The notes beneath the pieces are model-generated. The model saw only the letters and a program-made list of their open reading frames with translations. It made no database searches and was not told the DNA's origin. From Lactarius indigo (Eukaryota; Basidiomycota; Agaricomycetes; Russulales; Russulaceae), in contig JAFKAC010000088.1 of NCBI GenBank assembly GCA_025766275.1, positions 62,001 to 126,000 on the forward strand: 64,000 nucleotides of DNA, in the 5' to 3' direction. Position numbers and translations under genes: made by a program. Below are positions 11,101-19,317 of the stretch, in pieces; the stretch's first letter is position 1; every line of letters begins with the position of its first letter.

Positions 11101-12427
11101 TGGTGTAGATTTTGATGAAACCTTCTCTCCCGTCGCACGATTTGAGTCGCTACATTTACTTCTGGCATTGGCCGCGCTGGAGGACTGGCACATCCATCAG
11201 ATGGATGTTAAGTCTGCTTTTCTCAATGGCGTGCTTGACAAGGAGATCTACATGGAGCAGCCACAAGGTTTCACTGTCACTGGCTCTGAGACGAAGGTGT
11301 GTCGCCTGGTTAAGGCGATCTATGGTCTCAAACAGGCCTCCCGCACATGGAACTTGCAATTCCATGGAGTGCTCACTGCACTCGGCTTTAAGCGGACGTT
11401 TGCTGATGCTGGCATATATGTGATGCCTCAACGGGAGGGGTATGATCCACTCTTTGTTATTGTCTACGTTGACGACATCACTATACTGGGTCCCTCGCTG
11501 AGTGGTATCAAGCGTTTGAAGTCAGATTTGTCTAAACGCTATGAGATGACAGATCTCGGGGAGATAGAATCTTACCTTGGTATGCGCATTGTGCGCAACC
11601 GCTCCCTCAGACGCATCGAAATAGATCAGTCTGGCTACATCAAGGATGTCCTTGAACGCTTTGGCATGTCTGATGCCACACCACACAACACACCCTTGCC
11701 TGCTGGTGCTGACAAGCACTTGGTTAAATATATGTCGCAGGCAACTGCCTCAGATATTTCCCACTACCAGTCTTTGATTGGGAGTCTGCTTTATGTGCAG
11801 ATTGGCACTAGGCCAGATATCTCCTTCGCTGTGTCACGTTTGGCGCAGTATGCAGCGAATCCTTCACCACAACATCTGCGACTTGCGCAATATGTCCTGT
11901 CCTACTTAGTGGGAACTATGGATATGCATATTGTCTATGATGGCGCCAATGGCGATGGCCTTCATGGCTACACTGATTCCAGTCTGGCTGATCAGACTGA
12001 TGACCGCCACTCCACCTCTGGTTATGTGTTCTTACTAGCTAACGGTGCAATAAGCTGGTCTTCGCGCAAGCAAAAGACTGTTGCCCAAAACACAACGGAA
12101 GCAGAATACATGGCCATGACCGATGCGGCTAACCAGGCTGCGTGGTATCAGAGCTTCCTCACGGAACTCGGGTACGAGGTCGACGACCCCATCCCACTTC
12201 ATGGTGACAATAAGGGTGCCATTGACTTGGCCTTGAACCCTGTCACTGGGAGACGGTCTAAGCACATTGCCATACGGCATCATGTCATTCGGGAGTACAT
12301 CGAAAAGGGGACCATCACCCTCATTAGAACTCCTACTGTGGATATGGTTGCGGACGGCTTCACAAAGTCACTACCACGTGTCCTGCTGCAGAAGCACAAC
12401 GATGACATGGGACTTGTGTGTACCTAG
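8105..12427 (+). CDS. Copia Gag-Pol polyprotein (Cop-B)
   Basis: Single 1440-aa ORF. Visible in order: Gag with a CCHC zinc knuckle (residues about 267-280, CHYCNKKGHIKPDC); aspartic protease (MDSGATHH, D about 343); GAG-pre-integrase/zinc motif (HQRMGH, CRGCEMGK); integrase catalytic D536, D599 and E635, giving the DD35E spacing; a Pro-rich linker; RT (YGLKQASRTWN, catalytic YVDD at about 1121); RNase H (YTDSSLADQ, TTEAEYMA). All catalytic residues are present and there is no frameshift, so the protein looks functional. Gag and Pol share one frame, as in most Copia elements. The ATG at 8105 is the first in the conserved frame. Confidence 0.97.
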   Translation: MSGSSSTPAAGAGAPPSPTGGSAGGSLPPPSGSTPSTRVSATYGATFGMPSGIRLEQFDGTGWNEWSGTIEAILTLHEAEDVFTLDTPPSGITTDEWDSVQRCSKAYLRLYLKPDVYSLVADNTAYPTFKDKWAKLKDVYGGALGSTTIFNLWIQITQARLDDSAPMAAQLAKLNELRVALSNAQMGVSDVQYCLILLHALPPSYEVLASTILASGAPSTLKHAEIIARIVSEEARRSGPSGSSLNKVAPVKPTGKKGKKDHSGLTCHYCNKKGHIKPDCRRRKKDEADAKEKEKAGNKAANSHILVPTTASIKEVEEPTIDWASESIGVALYAASHVRWMMDSGATHHITPHRSDFKDYTPTKGTVRLGDKSTIDQVGVGSVVFTTSQGISITLSNVLHLPQVKTRFLSMRALAQKGAEIAFDSGSFKISVNQKCVAKGYLEDNLYWLDAASVGLNAHTKSSASTLDIWHQRMGHISSAALKAHGPSATTGMDIDSSTTAHTVCRGCEMGKSTRQPFSASSNKRTTRQFEIVHSDLAGPMQTQSLQGSTYTATFIDDHTKFTVVHFLKSKDQFAKSLQMYLAWGETQSGHKLRALHSDRGGEYMSSVTQDILKQKGIEHHLTMPGSPQSNGKAERFNCTIMDKAMSMLHTAGMSKGFWEHAVCAAVHIYNRSPVRGLKWRTPYELWHSGKVPDVSHLRVFGCKGYMHVPADKRCKLDAKAIEVTLIGFEPESKGYKLWDRSTRSVRVSRDVTFDESSFPSLQGVETHPTPSPPVVPSTTVTAMPHLPALPPMPAPSPAHSSSSEEEDVEKLLDPPQVQPRPTTPPPALLAPPTTPKREQATPTSPPPRPSATRIMRHVPPPSPEMPGGFEDRAQRSQLLREMDNAPRRSTRAPVPNPRYFNADNAAWRGRRLGYAELLAAAFVGRDPATYAEAMRSAAADEWTKACQYEMDALAKNGTWELVDLPPNHKAVKSKWVFKLKVDGRYRARLVAKGFTQIPGVDFDETFSPVARFESLHLLLALAALEDWHIHQMDVKSAFLNGVLDKEIYMEQPQGFTVTGSETKVCRLVKAIYGLKQASRTWNLQFHGVLTALGFKRTFADAGIYVMPQREGYDPLFVIVYVDDITILGPSLSGIKRLKSDLSKRYEMTDLGEIESYLGMRIVRNRSLRRIEIDQSGYIKDVLERFGMSDATPHNTPLPAGADKHLVKYMSQATASDISHYQSLIGSLLYVQIGTRPDISFAVSRLAQYAANPSPQHLRLAQYVLSYLVGTMDMHIVYDGANGDGLHGYTDSSLADQTDDRHSTSGYVFLLANGAISWSSRKQKTVAQNTTEAEYMAMTDAANQAAWYQSFLTELGYEVDDPIPLHGDNKGAIDLALNPVTGRRSKHIAIRHHVIREYIEKGTITLIRTPTVDMVADGFTKSLPRVLLQKHNDDMGLVCT

Positions 12428-12437
12428 ATTGTAGATC

Positions 12438-12446
12438 ACGGGGAGA
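12438..12446 (+). other. Polypurine tract of Cop-B
   Basis: ACGGGGAGA directly precedes the 3' LTR, 10 nt after the pol stop codon. It is the expected primer for plus-strand DNA synthesis. Confidence 0.7.
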
Positions 12447-13064
12447 TGTTGATAAGTGACCCTTGCGCACTTAGCGGCTCATACGGACCGGACTTACAGA
12501 ATGGACTGCTTTAGATTAGATTAATTAGACTTGTAGATTACTTACATTTGATCTGTACAATCTAGCGCTGATCATTGCGTCATGTATGACATCATGTACT
12601 ATGACATCATGCAGAACACTCCGGACACTTCATTGTACTCTGTCCTTTGTTCTCCTTTAGCTCTTATCTTTATTGTGATGTCATTATGATATCATCTTTG
12701 TCTGGACTCCCTTTGTTCTAGTCGCCTTGTTCTCTTTTCATACACTCCTTTTGTCCTGTATGTAGAACAACGCTCCTTGTATTCTGTGACTCTACATTAC
12801 CACTCTTGTACTAGTGTCACACCTCTGTACAGTATAAGTAGTAGTGCTTGTATGCTCCTGGTCCACATCAGTTCTCTCACTGCTGTGTGCCAGGTATGTT
12901 CTCTCCACTGTAATACTAAACATCAGTTCTCTCACTGCTGTGTGCCAGACATCCTCTCTGCTTCACTACAAGACTCACCCTCTGCTGCTTGCCAGTTGCA
13001 CCCTATATCTCACCACAGACCTTTTGCCCTCTGTGAGTATAGGTTCCTCTTGTGCTGTTCATCA
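12447..13064 (+). repeat. 3' LTR of Cop-B
   Basis: 618-bp direct repeat of 6706-7323, with about four substitutions seen by eye (for example A for G in TTAATTAGAC and G for A in CTTTTGCC). It is followed at once by the GATAA target-site copy. Confidence 0.95.
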
Positions 13065-13069
13065 GATAA

Positions 13070-13505
13070 TGCGGGGCTGGCCGATGTTGATAACTGCAAG
13101 AGGAGAGGTGAACTTGATATTACGCTCGACTGAGATAGAGTTCTTGTTGGGCCAGTAGACGCGGTGTGCGTGCGTGCTGTCCGCGTCGTATCCGACCCAG
13201 TGCGCTTCGATTCCGCGCGCGTCAAGCTTTGAGCCGGTGCCAGAGTGAACCCAGACAGTTTGTCCCCATTCGGGGACACCGGAGATATTCGGTTTGTTGC
13301 CGTAGAGCATTTCGTAGGGCGTTGTATTGTTGCCTAGAGCCCGGGTAGATGTGCGGTTCTTGAGCCAGACCGCAAACTGGAGAGCTTCAGCCCAGAGAGT
13401 CTTGGGCAAGCCAGAGTGGTGGAGGATAGCCCGCATGCGTTTGAGGAGCCTGCGGTTAAGTGATTCCGCGACTCCGTTGTGCTGCGGGGTGTCGTGGGTG
13501 GTAAG
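13070..13505 (-). pseudogene. Cop-A pol, integrase C-terminal part
   Basis: Minus-strand segment lying between the unknown 656-bp insertion and the nested Copia. It carries the end of the integrase core: the HDTPQHNGVAES motif with the catalytic Glu, then the usual downstream ALWAEAL-like and HWVGYD blocks, then a linker. It is in frame with 14162-15196 and 4556-6705 when the two insertions are subtracted. The ATG at 13436 is internal. Confidence 0.9.
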
Positions 13506-14161
13506 GCTAATAACGCGACAGGAGTGTGATGCGTTACACGTGACACGGAGGTGACACGTGGACCCGAGCTAGAACGAGAGGACGAGATGAGTGAGTCGAA
13601 TAGATAGTGAAGCGCAGCTGAAAGTCGGACGGATTTTCGAGAACAACAAGGTGATTGTACATTCCAGTCTGAATCCATACACTTTATACTACTAGGTTTT
13701 TTATTTATTTGTAAATACGAGTCGTAAGAAATCACAAGCCATCAAACATGTGTGAGCGCGTCGTAAGGTAAGTATATCGTAGGGCCTCTCAATTGAGGCA
13801 AAAGGTCATAACTACTCATCATGAGATCATACGGAAACGAAGACTGAAGCCGAAACCGAACGTGGAATGAAGGAATTGAGGTTGCGAGTTAAGAGGGTAT
13901 GTGGCTGTGGCCCTTGTGACGTTGGGCTCGGCGTGCTCACGCTTGATCCGAGAACGTATCCTAACAACGACATTGATCAATACGAAGTTAAACCACACTG
14001 GTATAGTAATGGCCGAAGGCCGTAGTCCAAAAATTAGTGTTGAGGATCGCTCGCGCTGAGGCGAGACGACTCCCCCGGGCCATCGGCCCAGTGCGGTCCT
14101 GACAGGATCCCGGTGCCGGACGCTCCCCTGCAAGTCGGGCTCACAGCGCAATTCAGCAAAG
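13506..14161. mobile_element. Unidentified 656-bp insertion in the Cop-A integrase
   Basis: The integrase frame stops abruptly after GTERHL (about 14162) and resumes at TTHDTPQHN (about 13505). Removing exactly 656 bp restores both the motif and the reading frame, and leaves AAG at both ends (13503-13505 and 14159-14161), a possible 3-bp target duplication. The insert has no obvious terminal inverted repeats, LTR-type TG..CA ends, poly-A tail or coding domain. Its plus-strand right half is GC-rich with a short palindrome (GGCCGAAGGCC). It could be a SINE, a MITE-like element or filler DNA; I cannot assign it. Confidence 0.7.
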
Positions 14162-15196
14162 GTGACGTTCGGTTCCTTCATCCTGAAGGAAGCGAGTGAA
14201 CTCGCGGCCGGTATACTCACCGCCGCGGTCCGATCTGAGTGCCTTGATCTTGGCGCCGTGCTGAGTACGAGCCCAAGCTGAGAAGGCGCGATAGGCGTCG
14301 AGTGTTTGATCTTTAGTGCGCAAGATATCAACCCAAGTAAAGCGAGTGTGGTCGTCGGTGAATGTGACATAGTAGCGGCGGCCCCCGAGACTAGTGGTTG
14401 GCGAAGGTCCCCAGAGGTCAGAGTGGACTTCCACCCTGAAGTGCCGAGCTGGTGGAGCTTCGTGCTCAGCTCGAATAGCCTTCCAAGTGAGCTTAGCATA
14501 TTGGCAAGAATCACAGATAATGGGAGAGCCGTCGTCGATAAGCTGCACGCCTTCGATGGCGTTGTTGCGGATGAGTGAGCGAATAGCGTCGGCCGAGATG
14601 TGACCGAGGCGGCGATGAAGAGTGTGGATGTCGACTTGCTCGACGGGAGAGCCTACGCTAGCAGCAAGATAGGAGTGCTCAACCTTGTACAGGCCATTAG
14701 AACTAGCGGGGATGTCGCCTATGGTGTCGCCAGATCTGTTCTTGATCTTGCAGGATTGTCGCTCGAAAGAGACAGAGTACCCAGCTCCAGTGATGCGGCC
14801 GACAGAGACAATAGTTAGCGCCATTTCAGGCGCGTGGAGGGTGTCGCGAAGTAGAACAGGAGTGGTGACGTTCCCGTTGGGGACGTCGATCTGTAAGTCC
14901 CCGGTACCTATCGCGTAGAAGATGCGTTTGTTAGCGGCGGTAATGGCACGGGGAGGAATAGAGCGGTAGTTAATGAAACGGTGATGGAAAGGCGACATAT
15001 GCCGAGACGCCCCGGAGTCGTAAAGCTCGATCTCGATGGGGGGATGCTGAATGGGTGGCCCCACGCTGTACGTGGAGGCCTGTGGAGTGGAAGAAGTGGA
15101 GTTGTCGTCGATCTCCTCGATCGCGGCCCAAGCTTCAATGTCGTTGCTGGCCAAGTTTGCGTTGTCGGAATGATTGTTGTTCCTGTTCCTGTTATT
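14162..15196 (-). pseudogene. Cop-A pol, protease and integrase N-terminal part
   Basis: Reads on in the same frame directly after the TGA that ends 15197-16054. The Asn-rich linker continues across that TGA, so the stop is a mutation rather than a natural gag terminus. It contains the protease (YDSGASRHM), the integrase zinc region (LHRRLGH, CDSCQYAK) and two integrase aspartates (VHSDLWG and SDRGGEY). It is cut after GTERHL by the 656-bp insertion. Confidence 0.93.
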
Positions 15197-16054
15197 TCAG
15201 TTGTTGCTATTGCCGTTGCGATTGTTGTGATTGCCGCGATTGTTGCGATTGTCGCTTGAGTTGTTGTAGTTGCTGTAGTTTGAGTTATTGTCTCTTCGAG
15301 GCGGGCGTTGGCCCTCTTTGTCGCCTCCCTTGGCCCAGCAATCGGATTTGAAGTGGCCAAGCCTGTGGCAGTTGTGGCACTCTACGTTGCGCTTGTCGCG
15401 TTTCTGTCCGTTGGCTAAGAAGGCCTCTTCTGGGCCGTTAGTCTTGCCTTTCTGGATGACGCACTGATCATACTGATCGGTGACCAATCGGATTACCCGA
15501 TCGGGTGTGACTGATTCGTCTGCTTGATCGGCTGCTGAGTTGATAGAATTAATGAGGGATTTGTAGGAGGGGGGGAGTGAGCCGAGGATGATGGACGCGA
15601 ATTCATCGTCGGTCTTGGTGGCCCCCATAGAGGCAAGCTGCTCTTGCATATCTAAGAGATGAGTCAGATGGGCACGAGCATCTTCATCTTCGCCTAATTT
15701 GGTGCCCGAGAGTTTCTGGCCCAGGTCGACGGCGATCATCTTCGATCTCTTCTGGAATATTTCTTTGACAGCGTCCCAGATATCTTTTGTATTGGTTTTA
15801 GTCTTGATTTGGTTGAAGACATAATCGGGCACTGATGCTGCGATCAAATTCTTGGCGGCGGCTTCTTCTGTGTCCCAGCATTCCTGAGGAGGGACGCTAT
15901 TGATTGGCGTCCAAGTCGTGGGGACCGTGGTGCTGGTGAGATGTTCGGACCATCTTCGGTTATCGAACGCCCAGACCATGCGGTCTCTAAAGGTGACCCA
16001 GTTGGATCCGTCGGTGGCCAATTTGACGATGGTGAGTTTGTAGTCTTCGCTCAT
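15197..16054 (-). pseudogene. Cop-A Gag part, ended by a nonsense mutation
   Basis: 285-aa Copia Gag (UBN2/retrotran_gag-like) beginning MSEDYKLTIVKL, with a CCHC knuckle CHNCHRLGHFKSDC at about residues 224-237. It then passes into Asn/Arg-rich repeats and ends at TGA (15197-15199). The surrounding repeat pattern (NN-R-N-R) makes a CGA-to-TGA change the simplest explanation. The ATG at 16054 is about 90 nt inside the PBS, a normal leader length. Confidence 0.92.
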
Positions 16055-16142
16055 GATGACAAATACGGTAAGCGGGGTTTCGGATAATGAAAGGTACGCG
16101 CTGATAGATTCTCGGTAATATCGGATTTAGACTGCAGCGTCA

Positions 16143-16154
16143 GGGCCCATAACC
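16143..16154 (-). other. Primer-binding site of Cop-A (half-tRNA-iMet type)
   Basis: On the minus strand GGTTATGGGCCC lies one base inside the 5' LTR, identical to the PBS of Cop-B and Cop-C. It pairs with the anticodon arm of initiator tRNA-Met. Confidence 0.8.
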
Positions 16155-16155
16155 T

Positions 16156-16666
16156 TGGTGTAAAGGTCGGGCGATAGGGGTGATCCAGCTAAATGGGCCG
16201 GTCAGGTGATAGGATCCGAAAGGCCGATTCGATTGGCAAAGAGAAAAGCGCGAAGTCGAGCAATGGTAGAGAACAAGCGAAGATAGGCAAAGGCGAGGCG
16301 AAGCTCGCTTTGGAGGAGAGTTCAGAGGCACACGAGGGAGAGGAGGAATACAACTGGATAATCATTCGAGTACATGCAAGCGCGCTTAAATACAATATAG
16401 CTACATTTTTTATGGAAACAAAAGTAAAGTATAGTAAAGAGTATACAAATACACACGGGCCTTTTGCAGGCATGAAACAGGAGTCGGAAAATGACGAAGC
16501 GAGGTCGAGAGATGGAGTGGACAGGGGGAACGACCCCTATGGAACTGGAAACGTTTGAGTCGGAATGAATACGGAGACAGTGGATCTTGAGCCGCCGCGC
16601 ATTATCGCGGCGGTGTTGTTTTGGTGGGATTCGAGTCGGCCGGGTCGAGCGTGCCGAAATGCAACA
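16156..16666 (-). repeat. 5' LTR of Cop-A
   Basis: 511-bp direct repeat of 4038-4548. A TATTTAAG motif on the minus strand (about 16385-16393) could be the TATA box. It is followed by the TTTTC target-site copy at 16667-16671. Confidence 0.93.
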
Positions 16667-16671
16667 TTTTC

Positions 16672-17189
16672 CTCTCCAGAACACATTCTTGTAATCCATA
16701 TCTGCCCCATACTCTAATTCGATCCCGGCCCCCTGTGATTGATTTGAAGCACCCGCATATTCTTAGGCTCTTGAACTACTGAGCGCACGACTCGACCCCC
16801 AGGGTTCTGCCAACGCAAGAAAAAAGAAATCTCAGTGAAGTTGCTCGAGCTCATATTTACTTCCCGTGCTCTCCGTGCTTGTGTGTACGTACGCTCATAT
16901 CTGCTGGAGCAATCCATCCGGCCAATTGACACTCGAAAATCGTTCTAAGCTCACGGGGCCCAGGCACCGGACATCCAGTCAGTGGACCATTTTGCCATTC
17001 TTTTCGTTTTTTGTCTTTCGGCGCTCGTGTTCACTTCCTCTTCACTCCGCCTTCAACATGGAATAGAAGGGTAAATTGGTCAATAGATATACATTGACCT
17101 GTTCACTACCTTTGTACCCTCGTATCGTCGTCCCGCATTTTCGTCGTCACTGTTCAGCACATCGCAGGCCGCTACACTTCTTCAGATGG
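16672..17189. other. Intergenic region, no gene seen
   Basis: This is the host flank interrupted by Cop-A. Only short overlapping ORFs without domains are present. A sequence resembling a tRNA T-loop near 16708 has no matching stem or other tRNA arms. Confidence 0.4.
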
Positions 17190-17640
17190 TTTAGACGACC
17201 CAACACTAATTTCTCCCGCCCATATTCTCGACAACATTTCCCTCAGAGGTCCGTAGTCATTTTTAGACTCTTGTGACTGCATCTGACAACCTATATTGTT
17301 CGCCAAGACATCATTCGTCGCCGCTAGCTCCCGCTTCTGCTTCTCCCCGCACATCTCATCCACGATTGTCTCCTGCACCTGATCCGGCCGCTGGTGTTGA
17401 AGGGGAGTGCAGTGTAAAGGCCGCATCGCAAAAGGAAAAGAACGCCCTTCGGCGATTCGGGAAAATATTATGGCCGCGCCGGATTTTCCACCACAATCGC
17501 CGTCACCGGCGCCAGTTACTGACGTAGCTATCGCAAGTCCTTCATGCTGCTCTCTTAGTACCAAGAATACAGGAGATTACCGGTCATCAGGCACCCCCCG
17601 CACCCTTCGCGTGGCCAGTACGATATTGTTTGACGCGTTC
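17190..17640 (+). pseudogene. DUF6535 gene fragment, 3' end only
   Basis: Several blocks match the end of copies A-C in order: a CCATATTCTCGACAACA-like block, the block around GGAAAAGAACGCCCTTCGGCG, the PDFPPQSPS block, and the conserved 3' flank with TATATCG and ACAAATACCGT. The reading frame is broken by several indels and most of the gene, including the membrane part, is absent. It marks a fourth, decayed DUF6535 copy in the array, lying upstream of copy B. Confidence 0.7.
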
Positions 17641-17829
17641 CCCAATATCCTAGATATGCGTGTGCGATTGGATATGTATTTTTGTTCTCAGAATCACCAT
17701 ACTGATTCTATTCGATACCTTTTCTCATCTGTATATATCGTCTTATTATGCTGTACAAATACCGTGACATGCGTGGGAGAATGAATACGAGTAATGAACG
17801 TCGATGAACGTTGACCTTCCCCATGACCC

Positions 17830-18640
17830 ACTACAGGCTTATTCGCCCACCTGGAAGAGATACGGAACCCTCTGTGTGCACCCGGGTAGCCATCTGTCTT
17901 CTCACCTTCCGTGGTGTCTGCGAAAACTAGTCGCTTGGGTCTCTCGTCGAGAGCAGCGCCAGGTATCTTGTAGAGTCGATACGATGGGGCCATTCCAAGA
18001 TGACGAGGAAAAGGAAGGTAGTTTAAGTTGCAGAGCACTCACGACAGTATTTAATAGGTCGGTGAGTACCAATAAAGATGGCGTTGGTTGAGAGAATGCC
18101 CCTGCCGTCGTCATCAAGAACAACATATTTTTGGGCACGTTTGAGACCAACGTGGGCATCCCACCACAAGACTGCTTCGCTGTAGGTCCTGGGTGAAGGC
18201 GACAACGTTGAGAACACCACCACCCACGTGGCGCTTAGCCAGAGCAATCACTCCTCCATGTACTTGCGCAGCGAGGACTGAGTCGAGTTTGAGGGACAGG
18301 TAGAAGCTGAATATGGTCGAGTCGAACAGAGTAGTGGCGATTACTCCGGGTGCGGCAGCTGTGTCGCCGGCGATGCGGGATCTGATGAGCGGACATGTGC
18401 CAGCTTACCAGCTTATATTGGTAGGTCGTATCTCTGCCCTGAGAGCAAGGCGCGCTAAGAGATGAAGCGGGGAGGCAGAGAATTCGTACGACTGTACCCC
18501 GCCTTTGAAAAGATGTCGAGAAAGCTCCCTCCTCTGAAAGTGTGATCACCCCAGCCTTCAACCACTTCTCGACATTGAAATGGAAGACCCGCAGAAAGGG
18601 AAACTCATCATTTGTGCTAGCAAGTAGCGCGCCATCTCTC
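17830..18640 (-). pseudogene. Unrecognised gene family, copy U1, probably decayed
   Basis: Minus-strand coding-like blocks recur in the same order at five places in the DUF6535 array. Here they are: VEKWLKAGVITLSEEGAFS (about 18570-18510); SQGRDTTYQYKL (about 18440); an ATTLFDSTIFSFYLSLKLDSV-like block (about 18340-18280) running into AQVHGGVIALAKRHVGGG; LWWDAHVGLKRAQKYVVLDD (about 18170-18110); and YKIPGAALDERPKRLVF after a probable GT-AG intron. The frame changes between blocks, so it is either a multi-exon gene or a pseudogene. I do not recognise the family. Its constant antisense position beside DUF6535 genes shows that both were duplicated as one unit. Confidence 0.45.
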
Positions 18641-18779
18641 TCTATGAGTCACAGACCGGGGGATGGAGGGCAGATTGTTGTAGGAAGCGGGCCCATGTTG
18701 AAGAAGTTCGTCAAGCTTTAGTGGATGAGATCGATAAGAACGAGAGCAGATGACCCTATAGAGGGGGAAACGCACGGTA

Positions 18780-19185
18780 CTTGGTCACAGACTCCATGGT
18801 CGGGGAGGGCGGCATCGAGCTACTTGAAGACCGGGACAAAGTCGAAAATAGTCAGGGAGGACAGGGCCATGGTGATCGTGTCAACCACAGAGGGCCGGGT
18901 CGCCTGCGATGCGTGGCCTCTTCATTGGAGAGCGAAAGTCAGCTGGTGGGGCAAGAAGAGAGGCAGAGACCATACTGCTGCCCCGCTTTAGAAAATGCGT
19001 CGACCAAGGCTCTCCGAGCAGGCGCTCTTCTCCGGGGGCGTGAACTCACATTCCTTTAGCTACTTCTCGACACCGGCACAGGAAGCCTGAAGTATGTGTA
19101 GCTTCGTCGTTTGTGCTGGCGAGATATAGGGGCACACGGGAGACTGGAAGACGGAAGGTAGGTTGTCGTGAGAGCGAGCTTTACA
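18780..19185 (-). pseudogene. Unrecognised gene family, copy U2, decayed
   Basis: A second, tandem copy of the U family just upstream of DUF6535 copy B. ISPAQTTKLHILQASCAGVEK is followed by a TAG where the other copies have Trp, then a degenerate LKECEF...EKSA block and an AGDPALCG region broken by stops. It is closest to U5 (28120-28800). Confidence 0.4.
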
Positions 19186-19317
19186 ATAGAGGCCTGGAGT
19201 CGCGCAGTCACGTGCGAAGTCACAAAGGGCGCTCCGGTCGTTCCATAAGTGTTCTACTACGCTACCCCGCCGCATCGTACTCTCTGACAATCGACACACA
19301 TCACAGTCTTCACTGCA

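Larger units (their letters stand above)
6706..13064 (+). mobile_element. Intact Ty1/Copia retrotransposon Cop-B nested in Cop-A
   Basis: Complete 6359-bp element: 618-bp LTRs at 6706-7323 and 12447-13064, PBS, a 770-nt leader, one uninterrupted 1440-codon ORF and a purine tract. The 5-bp duplication GATAA lies at 6701-6705 and 13065-13069, inside the Cop-A coding region and in the opposite orientation. The LTRs differ at only about 4 positions (about 0.6%). Together with the intact ORF this suggests a recent, possibly still competent copy. Confidence 0.97.
4038..16666 (-). mobile_element. Ty1/Copia LTR retrotransposon Cop-A, disrupted by two insertions
   Basis: Complete LTR element on the minus strand: 511-bp LTRs at 4038-4548 and 16156-16666, flanked by the 5-bp duplication TTTTC (4033-4037 and 16667-16671). 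The LTRs differ at about 8 positions (roughly 1.6%), more than those of the element nested in it, as expected for an older insertion. Removing the nested Copia with its target-site copy (6706-13069, 6364 bp) and the 656-bp insertion (13506-14161) leaves one gag-pol frame of 1493 codons from 16054 to 4556. It is interrupted only by a TGA at 15197-15199. Domain order protease, integrase, RT, RNase H is diagnostic of Copia. The element is dead in its present form. Confidence 0.95.

Noticed and set aside
16700..16735. tRNA T-loop-like sequence (ATTCGATCCCGG)
   Set aside because: No pairing stems, anticodon arm or acceptor stem around it.
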